This document shows, piece by piece, positions 1 through 5,878 of a stretch of 6,334 bases of DNA. A program made the position numbers and the translations under genes. Numbering within the stretch: position 1 is the stretch's first letter; each line of letters starts with the position of its first letter. This DNA is from Ruminococcus callidus (GTDB taxonomy: Bacteria; Bacillota; Clostridia; Oscillospirales; Ruminococcaceae): assembly GCF_020709055.1 (NCBI RefSeq), contig NZ_JAJFCK010000073.1, positions 1 through 6,334 of the forward strand. The letters run 5' to 3'. The notes under the pieces are model-generated. The model saw only the letters and a list, made by a program, of their open reading frames with translations, was not told where the DNA came from and searched no databases.

Positions 1-718
1 TGCGTGTCAGCGTGACGGTCTTGTTTCCGGTTTTCGTGGTAACCGTAATGACATCGCCGGTCAGAATATCGCCTTTGATTTGCAGATATTCGCCGTTTTC
101 GTTGTAGATGGTCGGTGTCACTGCCACCACTTCCTGCGGAATGTCGCTGGGCAATGCTTCGATTCGCAGCGTGAATCCGGTTTCATCCCCGTCATTGGCA
201 ATGGAAAACAGATTGCTGTTGGAATACACACCCAAAGGAAACGGAGCATCGCTCTCCGGAAAGGGAAAGTGAAATGCTCCGATCACACCGCTGTAGTAGG
301 CGTAGAAAATATCCCGGCTGTACCAGTAAATATCCGGACAGAGAATGGAGATCTGCCCGCTGATCTGCTGCTCGAAATTTGACACCTCGCAGGTTTCTAC
401 ATACCCTTCGGCATAGACATCGATGTTCGCCGTCTTGTACCAGATCTTGATGTATCGGGACGGCTTGACTACATGATACAGCTGATGCCGCCGTTTCTCG
501 ATCCCAATGCCACGCATGGCAAAGAAAATGACCACGTTTCGTTTTTCAATGAAAGCGTTGTTGAGGTAGCTGCCGTTCATGCCTGCGTAAGAAGAAGTGG
601 AAATCGTTCCGGCAGGCGGATTCAGACCTTCGATTTTTGAGGTCATGTATTGGTTGGCGGTCGTTGACAGGTTCAGCTGTTCGCCGGATTGGTTTTCTAA
701 AATCAGGGTATAAAACAT
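1..718 (-). CDS. Distal tail (Dit / Sipho_tail-like) protein, 3'-partial
   Basis: Open reading frame on the minus strand starting at ATG 718-716 and running off the left edge without a stop, giving 239 codons. The protein begins MFYTLILENQSGEQLNL. Around residues 86-132 it has a beta-rich stretch with KPSRYIKIWY, then GYVETCEVSNFEQQ and QISILCPDIYWYS, which is how the N-terminal half of Sipho_tail (PF05709-type) Dit proteins reads. Dit forms the hexameric hub joining the tail tube to the baseplate or receptor-binding apparatus. A Shine-Dalgarno AAAGGGG at 733-727 lies 8 nt before the ATG, which fixes the start. Position directly downstream of the tape measure gene is the usual siphophage order, although an opposite-strand gene and a strong terminator now separate the two. 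Family assignment rests on recognition of sequence style plus context; the C-terminal part is outside the window. The tail-protein call is firm, the Dit label somewhat less so. Confidence 0.8.
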   Translation of the reverse strand, partial: MFYTLILENQSGEQLNLSTTANQYMTSKIEGLNPPAGTISTSSYAGMNGSYLNNAFIEKRNVVIFFAMRGIGIEKRRHQLYHVVKPSRYIKIWYKTANIDVYAEGYVETCEVSNFEQQISGQISILCPDIYWYSRDIFYAYYSGVIGAFHFPFPESDAPFPLGVYSNSNLFSIANDGDETGFTLRIEALPSDIPQEVVAVTPTIYNENGEYLQIKGDILTGDVITVTTKTGNKTVTLTR

Positions 719-730
719 GAGATGCACCCC

Positions 731-759
731 TTTACATTTTGTGTTTAATGATGTATAAT
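731..759 (+). promoter_or_regulatory. Sigma-70/SigA promoter of the CPBP-like gene
   Basis: TTTACA (731-736), a 17-nt spacer, then TATAAT (754-759): five of six and six of six consensus matches with optimal spacing, placing the start of transcription near 766. A short direct repeat, AGAGACAAC (760-768) and AGAGACGTT (769-777), lies across the predicted start. The -35 box overlaps the Shine-Dalgarno of the divergent Dit gene (733-727), so the cassette promoter is packed against the phage gene with almost no spare sequence. Confidence 0.8.
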
Positions 760-844
760 AGAGACAACAGAGACGTTGGTTCTCTACGCAAAATCGGAAT
801 TTGTATAAGATCAACTTTGGAAATTTAGTATAGGGAGAAAGTAA

Positions 845-1543
845 ATGGAACAACAGATAAAAGAACGGAAGAAAAAGCTTACTATAGATTTGTGGATAAT
901 CGCTCTGGTTACGATAGCAGTCTATATCGTCTATGGTGTTTTCGGAAGCAGAATAATGAGTTTTTGCAAAAACAGTGATATTTCCGTTTGGCCAAGACTT
1001 TTGATGGCTGCTGCATTGGAATTTGGAATAGCGGGTCTTGGCATTACTATTGTAGGCCTAATGCGTAAAGAATCGTTCGCAAGTTTCGGACTTCGTTGGG
1101 AAAACGCAATCAAAGCTGTGCTTTGGACGATCGTGTTTTTTCTCCCGTATATTCTTTTTATTTTCCTTTCAGGACAATTTGAGGGGTACGAACCATTGAG
1201 TATTATGGTTACCCCGGATCTTCACAAAGCAGGGATCGTAGCTACCATTATCGGAACACTGGTTATTGCGGTTGTCTGGGGCTTTTTTGAAGGCTTTAAT
1301 TATGTTGTCATCTGTGAGAAAATCAACAGACGTTTCCCGGTAAAAACTAAATTCTTTGATTGGGGTGCGCTTGTGGTTTCAATTATGGGCATTCTTTTTC
1401 ATCCCATGAGCTTCAGCATACAGGGTATCATTGAAATTGTAACTACCTTTATAGCCATTTATGGAATGCTTCAGGTGAGAAAAGTATACAAAAATGCATG
1501 GGGATGTGTTTTTGCTTTTCTGTTCATTTGGAATGCGCTTTGA
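845..1543 (+). CDS. Polytopic membrane protein, degenerate CPBP (Abi/Rce1-like) family candidate
   Basis: A 232-residue hydrophobic protein with a basic N-terminus (KERKKK) and about six to seven membrane segments, roughly at residues 14-33, 53-72, 88-109, 130-147, 172-186, 193-208 and 218-232. ATG 845 follows AGGGAG (832-837) with 7 nt spacing. The architecture resembles CPBP intramembrane proteases. A GLRWEN turn near residue 82 matches the GLR-type motif before the third helix, and WGFFEGFNYVVICEKIN (145-161) sits where the EExxxR motif belongs. LFHP (184-187) sits at motif 2, and a terminal FLFIWNAL (225-232) sits where HxxxN normally ends. However, the EE pair and the motif arginine are not intact, and the final-motif histidine is replaced by phenylalanine. 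If it is a CPBP protein, it is probably a non-catalytic one. Family members act in prenyl-protein processing, bacteriocin immunity and, by older naming, abortive infection; which applies here cannot be read from the sequence. It has its own promoter and terminator, lies on the strand opposite the tail genes and is AT-richer, which fits a prophage moron. Confidence 0.6.
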   Translation: MEQQIKERKKKLTIDLWIIALVTIAVYIVYGVFGSRIMSFCKNSDISVWPRLLMAAALEFGIAGLGITIVGLMRKESFASFGLRWENAIKAVLWTIVFFLPYILFIFLSGQFEGYEPLSIMVTPDLHKAGIVATIIGTLVIAVVWGFFEGFNYVVICEKINRRFPVKTKFFDWGALVVSIMGILFHPMSFSIQGIIEIVTTFIAIYGMLQVRKVYKNAWGCVFAFLFIWNAL

Positions 1544-1604
1544 CATACATCTTGTCACCTAATCTCATAATATAAACGAGTAAGACAAATTCTGATTTAC
1601 CGAG

Positions 1605-1634
1605 AAAAAGGAGCGACTTAAATCGCTCCTTTTT
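1605..1634. terminator. Bidirectional intrinsic terminator
   Basis: A perfect 12-bp inverted repeat, AAAAAGGAGCGA (1605-1616) and TCGCTCCTTTTT (1623-1634), with a 6-nt loop. The GC-rich core with a T5 tract on each strand makes it a good Rho-independent terminator both for the rightward CPBP-like gene and for leftward tail transcription. The tape measure stop codon TAA (1635-1633) overlaps the base of the hairpin, so the structure is flush against the end of that gene. Confidence 0.88.
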
Positions 1635-2718
1635 AAGTATTCAGCGCGTTCCTCGTCATCCTATAAATCTCCAGCCGTGACAGTGCTTTCGGACTATTGT
1701 TGGTCTGATTCACTGTGCGGCTGTTGTCGTTGTTATAGTAGTTATTGACCGTACCACCGGAACTGCCGTCAACAACAGCACCATAAATACCGTTCAAGCT
1801 GTAATTCAAATCAGAATCCATAGTCAGCTGCATGGCTTTCGCCACACCGCCGACGGCTTTTTCCACATACTTCTTGCTCTTGTCGATGCCGTCTGCAAGC
1901 CCTTTCATAAAGTCCGGCATCCAGCTTTCGTAATCGGTCAGTGGACCTTTGTCCGGTACAGAGAAGTGCAGGAAATCCCGAATGGTATCGGCAACATTGG
2001 TGACGCAGTCCGCCAGCCAGCCGATGGCACTCTGAATGCCGTCAATGATTCCCTGAATGATATCCCGTCCCCAGTTCCAGGCATCCGAAGCCAATCCCTT
2101 GATATATCCCACAGCGGCATCGAACCCATTCTGAATGGTGGATTTGATGCCGCTGATTTTGTCGGAAACCGCAGAACGAATGTTGTCCCAGATGCTGGAC
2201 ACCGTAGAAGAAATGCTCTGCATCACGTTGGAAATGGTGCTCTTGATGCTGTTCCAGATGTTAGACACCACCGACCGGATGGCGTTCAGAACATTGGAAA
2301 CCGCAGAAGAAATCTGATTCCAGATAGAGGATACCACAGAAAAAATGGCATTCATCACACTGGAAATCGTGCTGGAGATGCTGTTCCAGATGGAAGAAAC
2401 CACATTCCAGATCGCTGACAAAACAGACGAAATGAAACCAGATACAGCATTCCAAACCGTAGTCACCGCATCTTGAATCGCTGTCAAAACCGTGGAAATT
2501 GTAGTAGAAATGGCATTCCAGATGGTTTCAAATGTCGTTCGGATACCTTCTAAAATCGGCGTTAAAAATGCCACGATTGCATTCCAAATGGCACTGATCT
2601 TCTCCGAGATCCAGTCCATCACTCTGCCCACAATGATTTGGATGGCTTCAAAATCGTTTGAAACAGATAACCAAATGCCGTGATCAGCGGTTCTAAGGTG
2701 GTGTAAATGGCATTCCAA
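1633..2718 (-). pseudogene. Tail tape measure protein, C-terminal part (second frame)
   Basis: This frame carries the C-terminal third of the tape measure protein and lies in the -1 frame relative to the upstream part. The first roughly 22 codons after the nominal ATG at 2718 (MECHLHHLRT...) look unrelated to tape measure sequence; real homology starts near FEAIQIIVGR (around 2650). It then continues the 11-residue IWNAI/VLNAI repeats (paired as seven 22-residue units, 2589-2128). A conserved-looking tail follows with FLHFSVPDKGPLTDYESWMP and PDFMKGLADGI, then an Asn-rich stretch (NNYYNNDNS), and ends at TAA 1635-1633. No convincing Shine-Dalgarno precedes ATG 2718 or the later in-frame GTG/ATG codons, so separate translation is unlikely. 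Joined to the upstream frame with one extra base, the gene would encode 1169 residues, a normal siphophage tape measure length. Whether it is a true mutation, an assembly error or recoding is open. Confidence 0.85.
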
Positions 2719-3149
2719 ACGGTCGTAATGACGTTATAAATTGCCTGAAAAACCGTAGAAACCACGTTGTAAATGGCATTGAAAATCGTGCTAAAAAAGT
2801 TGTAGATTGCCGTAAAAATGGTGGTGAAGAAGTCCCGAATTGCCGTAAATACAGTTGTTGCCACCGTCTGAATGGCAGTGACAATGGTGGTGAAGGTATT
2901 GGAAATGGATGTCCAAGTGTTGACGAAAAAGTCCCGGATTCCGGTAACGATTCCCGTGAAGAAGGAAGCGATGCTGTCCCATGTGTCCACAAAAAATGTT
3001 TTGATGGAAGTCCAGACTTCATTCCAGCTTGTTCCGAACCACCCCAGCACCACATCTGCAACGCCTTTCAGGGTATTCATGATATTGCGGAATGTGTTGA
3101 CAATGAAGTCCCAGATAGAAGTAAAAATACCCTTGATACCGTCCCAGCA
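2128..3149 (-). repeat. Tape measure 11-residue (33-nt) repeat array
   Basis: From CWDGIKGIFTS (start 3149) to KISGIKSTIQN (end 2128) the protein can be cut into consecutive 11-residue units with a hydrophobic or aromatic start: for example VFTAIRDFFTT, IFTAIYNFFST, IFNAIYNVVST, VWNAIYTTLEP, IWNAISTTIST, VLNAIRSVVSN. The distal part is also paired into 22-residue (66-nt) units that each begin I/V-W-N/D. Such hendecad repeats with regularly placed Trp/Phe are typical of siphophage tape measure proteins and form the extended helical ruler whose length sets tail length. The region measures 1022 nt, one short of 31 x 33, because of the frameshift. Confidence 0.85.
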
Positions 3150-5141
3150 CTGCTCCCAGTCGCCGGTAAATAGACCAATCAGAACATCCAGCAGCCCCAG
3201 AAGAACGCCAGTAAACTCTGAAAAGATGTTGGAGATATTCTGAAAGACGCCTTCAAAAATGGGAGCCAGCAGATTGCACAGCCCGTCCCATGCAGCTTTC
3301 AGCACATCGGTGAAACTCTCAAAGTCGAATCCCAGAGCATTTAGCCGGTCAGTGATGCCCTGTGTCAATCCGGTAAAGGTGCTTTTGATCTGCTCCCAGA
3401 TGGCGATGATATTGCTTTTGAATTCATCATTGGTTTTCCAGAGATGCACAAAGGCAGCCACCAAAGCGGCAACAGCTGCGATAATGGCGAGCAGCGGACC
3501 TAATGACACGCCCAACGCTCCGGTAATGGCTCCAATGCCACCTTGCACAGCCGAGAAAAGGGCAGGCAGTTTGGACACTGCGGAAAAGACGGTTCCCACG
3601 CTGGAAATGGTCTTTCCAAGCACCACCAACATCGGTCCCAGAGCAGCAGCCACCAGTGCAATTTTCGCAATGGTTTCTTTGGTCTGCGGATCCAGTTGAT
3701 TCAGCTTGTCCACCAGTTCCTGAATGTGGGAAACAATAGAGCGAATGGTAGGCATTAAAATATCGCTAAAACTGATTGCCAATTCTTCCAGCTGGGACTT
3801 CAAGATGGTCACTTGTCCGGCAAGGTTATCCTGCATGACCGCCGCCATTTTTTCAGTTGTGCCATTGTAGCCGTCTACTGTATCCGAACAGGTGTCAATG
3901 GCATTGGACAGTTTTTCAAAATCCGCCGGAGAACCGTTGATGATCGCCAGCATACCGGACATCGCCTCTTTGCCAAACAGCGAGGCAGCCGCCTGTGCCT
4001 GTTCTGCCTCAGAAAGTCCGCCCAATTTCTGTCGGAGTTGTTCCATGAGTTCCCGTAAAGAATACATCTTGCCGGAACTATCTGTCAGAGAAATGCCGTA
4101 TTGTTCCATAGCAGATGCTACCGTGCCTGTCGGCTTTGCCAGATTGGTAATGGCAGCACGCAGTGCTGTACCAGCCTGTGAGGATTTGATACCGGCGTTT
4201 GCCATCAGTCCGATGGCAATGGCAGAGTCTTCGGCAGAATAGCCCAAAGAGCCAAGTACCGGAGCGGCATACTTGAAAGTTTCACCCATCATGCTGACGT
4301 TGGTATTGGCATTGCTTGAGGCAGCCGCCAGAATGTCCGCAAAGTGTCCGCTGTCCGAGGCAGACAAACCGAAAGCGGTCAGAGCATCCGTGACAATGTC
4401 CGAAGTAGATGCCAAGTCCTCACCAGAAGCAGCGGCAAGATTCATGATGCCTTCGATACCGCTGAGCATATCGTTGGTTTTCCAGCCTGCCATGGCCATA
4501 TAGTTCATAGCGTCCGCAGCCTCACTTGCAGAGAACTTCGTTTTACTGCCCATTTCACGAGCCTTTTCCCGGAGAGCATCCATCTCTGAGCCGGTCGCAC
4601 CGGACACCGCTGCCACTTTTGACATGGCAGAATCGAAATCCGCACCGGTTTTCACAGCAATGGTTCCCAGAGCCGTGACACCAGCAGTGACGGGCAGCAG
4701 CTTTTGTCCCACACCGGAAATTTTGTCCCCGGCGGACTGCAGCGTTTCACCCAGAACACCCATCTTTTCCAAAGCGGTGTGAGAATTGTTTGCTTCTGTG
4801 GTCAGGCGTTTCAGTTCGTTTTCGGTTTCAATAATCTCACGCTGCAAAGCATCATACTGCTGCTGTGAGATTTCACCATTTGCAAGAGCCGTATTGGCCT
4901 GTTCTGCAGCAGTTTTCAGCACTTCTAGCTTTTCTTTGGTGGCAGACACCGCATCGGCGAGGAGCTTATGCTTCTGCGAGAGCAGTTCCGTGTTGGAAGG
5001 ATCGAGTTTCAACAGTTTCTGGACATCTTTCAACTGTGTCTGCGTGCCCTTGATGTCCTTGTTGACACCTTCCAGTGCCTTGGACAGCTTGGTGGTATCA
5101 CCGCCGATTTCTACGGTAATGCCTTTGATGCGGTTTGCCAT
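2619..5141 (-). CDS. Phage tail tape measure protein (TP901 type), N-terminal part, frameshifted
   Basis: An 840-residue frame starting MANRIKGITVEIGGDTTKL. Residues 25-120 are charged and helical (coiled-coil-like, with KDVQKLLKLDPSNTELLSQK). Residues about 165-380 form the phage-tail minor/tape measure core (GADFDSAMSKVAAVSGATG, AMNYMAMAGWKTNDMLSGIE, GIKSSQAGTALRAAI). Two hydrophobic segments follow (about 490-509 and 546-567), and the 11-residue ruler repeats begin at about residue 665. The product fixes tail length, is threaded through the tail tube and is ejected with the DNA. ATG 5141 is chosen because GGAGGT (5154-5149) lies 8 nt before it; the alternative GTG at 5150 is inside that Shine-Dalgarno. 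The frame ends prematurely at TGA 2621-2619 in the middle of the repeats, and the rest is encoded in the -1 frame (to 1633). A functional particle would need the full 1169 residues, so as read here the gene is probably broken. It is flanked on both sides by opposite-strand cargo. Confidence 0.93.
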   Translation of the reverse strand: MANRIKGITVEIGGDTTKLSKALEGVNKDIKGTQTQLKDVQKLLKLDPSNTELLSQKHKLLADAVSATKEKLEVLKTAAEQANTALANGEISQQQYDALQREIIETENELKRLTTEANNSHTALEKMGVLGETLQSAGDKISGVGQKLLPVTAGVTALGTIAVKTGADFDSAMSKVAAVSGATGSEMDALREKAREMGSKTKFSASEAADAMNYMAMAGWKTNDMLSGIEGIMNLAAASGEDLASTSDIVTDALTAFGLSASDSGHFADILAAASSNANTNVSMMGETFKYAAPVLGSLGYSAEDSAIAIGLMANAGIKSSQAGTALRAAITNLAKPTGTVASAMEQYGISLTDSSGKMYSLRELMEQLRQKLGGLSEAEQAQAAASLFGKEAMSGMLAIINGSPADFEKLSNAIDTCSDTVDGYNGTTEKMAAVMQDNLAGQVTILKSQLEELAISFSDILMPTIRSIVSHIQELVDKLNQLDPQTKETIAKIALVAAALGPMLVVLGKTISSVGTVFSAVSKLPALFSAVQGGIGAITGALGVSLGPLLAIIAAVAALVAAFVHLWKTNDEFKSNIIAIWEQIKSTFTGLTQGITDRLNALGFDFESFTDVLKAAWDGLCNLLAPIFEGVFQNISNIFSEFTGVLLGLLDVLIGLFTGDWEQCWDGIKGIFTSIWDFIVNTFRNIMNTLKGVADVVLGWFGTSWNEVWTSIKTFFVDTWDSIASFFTGIVTGIRDFFVNTWTSISNTFTTIVTAIQTVATTVFTAIRDFFTTIFTAIYNFFSTIFNAIYNVVSTVFQAIYNVITTVWNAIYTTLEPLITAFGYLFQTILKPSKSLWAE
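2650..2653 (-). other. Most likely frameshift site in the tape measure gene
   Basis: Minus-strand reading is ACG ATT TTG AAG (frame 1) where ACG ATT TTT GAA GCC would continue as T-I-F-E-A-I. Adding one T in this T4 run preserves the 11-residue register (LITAFGYLFQT, then IFEAIQIIVGR, VMDWISEKISA). Without it, frame 1 runs only about 14 more codons (LKPSKSLWAE) to TGA at 2621-2619. No canonical XXXYYYZ slippery heptamer is present in the right frame here, so a 1-nt deletion or a sequencing error is favoured over programmed slippage. Confidence 0.75.
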
Positions 5142-5148
5142 AAATTTC

Positions 5149-5154
5149 ACCTCC
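5149..5154 (-). promoter_or_regulatory. Shine-Dalgarno of the tape measure gene (decides start)
   Basis: Minus-strand GGAGGT at 5154-5149 with 8 nt to ATG 5141. It excludes the upstream GTG at 5150-5148, which is part of the ribosome binding site itself. It lies 2 bp from the left arm of the inverted repeat that covers the antitoxin promoter. Confidence 0.85.
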
Positions 5155-5156
5155 GA

Positions 5157-5190
5157 AATCGAACGAAATGCTTGACAAAATCGTTCGATT
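5157..5190. promoter_or_regulatory. Inverted repeat, candidate antitoxin operator
   Basis: AATCGAACGA (5157-5166) and TCGTTCGATT (5181-5190) are perfect 10-bp inverted arms separated by 14 bp. The -35 box (5172-5177) lies between the arms, and the right arm fills the promoter spacer, an ideal place to block RNA polymerase. Phd/YefM-type antitoxins, alone or with their toxin, are known to repress their own promoter by binding such palindromes, so autoregulation is the expected role. This is inferred from position and symmetry. Confidence 0.7.
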
Positions 5191-5200
5191 GTGATATAAT
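5172..5200 (+). promoter_or_regulatory. Consensus promoter of the toxin-antitoxin operon
   Basis: TTGACA (5172-5177), 17-nt spacer, TATAAT (5195-5200): a perfect SigA/sigma-70 match. Transcription should start near 5207, leaving a leader of about 25 nt before the antitoxin ATG. The tape measure start codon lies only about 30 bp away, pointing in the other direction. Confidence 0.88.
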
Positions 5201-5231
5201 AAAACTAGTAAAAAGAAAAGGGGGCTTGTTT

Positions 5232-5447
5232 ATGTCAATTACTGCAACTGAATTCAAAACAAACCTTGGTAAGTACTTGATGCTCGCTGCAACGGAAGAT
5301 ATTTTCATTTCCAAAAATGGAAAGATCATTGCAAAACTAACCAATCCCAATCAAGATCGTGTTGATATTGCCAAATCGTTATTCGGTTCTGTTCCGTCCG
5401 GCTGCACGTTAGAGGAAGCACAAAAAGAGAGGTTGGATCAGATATGA
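5232..5447 (+). CDS. Type II antitoxin, Phd/YefM-like
   Basis: A 71-residue protein starting MSITATEFKTNLGKYL. ATG 5232 is preceded by AGGGGG (5219-5224) with 7 nt spacing; an in-frame longer reading starting upstream would cross the promoter and is rejected. The N-terminal 35-40 residues follow the Phd/YefM DNA-binding fold pattern: T/S-A-T-E-F-K-x-N-L-G-K-Y-L, a short loop, then DIFISKNGKIIAKLTNP. The C-terminal part (DIAKSLFGSVPSG...LEEAQKERLDQI) is the charged, flexible toxin-neutralising segment seen in this group. Its stop overlaps the toxin start by 4 nt (ATGA), so the two genes are translationally coupled. Likely role: it binds and neutralises the downstream PIN RNase and represses the operon through the inverted repeat at 5157-5190. 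Identification is by motif and context. Confidence 0.88.
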   Translation: MSITATEFKTNLGKYLMLAATEDIFISKNGKIIAKLTNPNQDRVDIAKSLFGSVPSGCTLEEAQKERLDQI

Positions 5448-5878
5448 GAGCGTTGTTAGATACTTGTGTGATCATTGATGCGCTTCAAAAAAGAGAACCT
5501 TTTTGCGAAAATGCACAGACTATTTTTCTGCTTTCTGCCAATCGTCTTTTTGATGGTTGGATCAGTGCAAAATCTGTCACAGATATCTACTATTTGACGC
5601 ATCGTCAAACACACAGTGATGCAGAAACTCGAAATATTTTAAGCCGTCTCTTTGTACTGTTTGATATTTTAGACACAGCTGGACTGGACTGCAGACAGGC
5701 AATTTCATCGAATGTATCTGATTACGAGGATGCTGTTATGATTGAAACAGCACGTCGCACAGGGATGGATTGTATCGTCACAAGAAATGAAAAAGATTAT
5801 GCACATGCTGACATTCCAGTATACACGCCAGAGGCATTTATCGCATTGCTTTCATCAGAAGAAGAAACAGATTTCTAA
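5444..5878 (+). CDS. PIN-domain toxin (VapC-like ribonuclease)
   Basis: A 144-residue PIN-domain protein. The family signature acidic residues are visible: D6 in MRALLDTCVIID (with D12), D47 in SVTDIYYLTH, and the DYEDAVMIETA block (D93, E95, D96). A C-terminal IVTRNEKDY (N115, D118) follows, the usual arrangement of Mg-dependent PIN RNases. All the catalytic positions look intact, so an active toxin is expected. PIN toxins usually cleave tRNA or rRNA and arrest translation; the target is not readable here. The start ATG at 5444 overlaps the antitoxin stop (ATGA). The stop codon TAA (5876-5878) overlaps, on the other strand, the TAG that ends the T frame (5877-5875), so toxin and tail chaperone genes converge with a 4-nt overlap and no terminator between them. 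Late phage transcription from the right would run antisense through this pair. Confidence 0.9.
   Translation: MRALLDTCVIIDALQKREPFCENAQTIFLLSANRLFDGWISAKSVTDIYYLTHRQTHSDAETRNILSRLFVLFDILDTAGLDCRQAISSNVSDYEDAVMIETARRTGMDCIVTRNEKDYAHADIPVYTPEAFIALLSSEEETDF

Noticed and set aside
80..382. Plus-strand 100-codon frame near the left edge
   Set aside because: It is antisense to the Dit-like frame, which is open over the whole 718 nt with a good Shine-Dalgarno and a recognisable family pattern.
754..775. Minus-strand TATTAT-like box as a promoter for Dit
   Set aside because: It is the reverse complement of the cargo -10 region and has no matching -35 hexamer at a suitable distance.
1540..1576. TTGACA followed by CATAATATAAA as a promoter after the CPBP-like gene
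   Set aside because: The spacing is 20 or 25 nt depending on the -10 chosen, and the only thing downstream on that strand is the terminator hairpin.
1966..2418. Plus-strand open frame of 150 codons inside the tape measure gene
   Set aside because: It lies opposite the 66-nt repeats; its repeated motifs simply mirror the tape measure periodicity, and it has no ribosome site.
2128..2589. The 66-bp tandem repeats as a CRISPR array or minisatellite
   Set aside because: They are diverged coding repeats in phase with an 11/22-residue protein period, without spacers or identical repeat units.
2619..2718. ATG at 2718 as the true start of a separate tape measure C-terminal gene
   Set aside because: The first roughly 22 codons do not resemble tape measure sequence, no Shine-Dalgarno precedes it, and the 11-residue register runs straight through from the upstream frame.
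3259..3699. Plus-strand open frame of 146 codons, and similar ones at 3892-4242, 4273-4503 and 4786-5175
   Set aside because: All are antisense shadows of the conserved tape measure frame, with no start signals and low-complexity Ser/Ala-rich translations.
5148..5150. GTG at 5150 as the tape measure start
   Set aside because: It forms part of the GGAGGTG ribosome binding site; ATG 5141 has correct spacing and the usual MANRIKG start.
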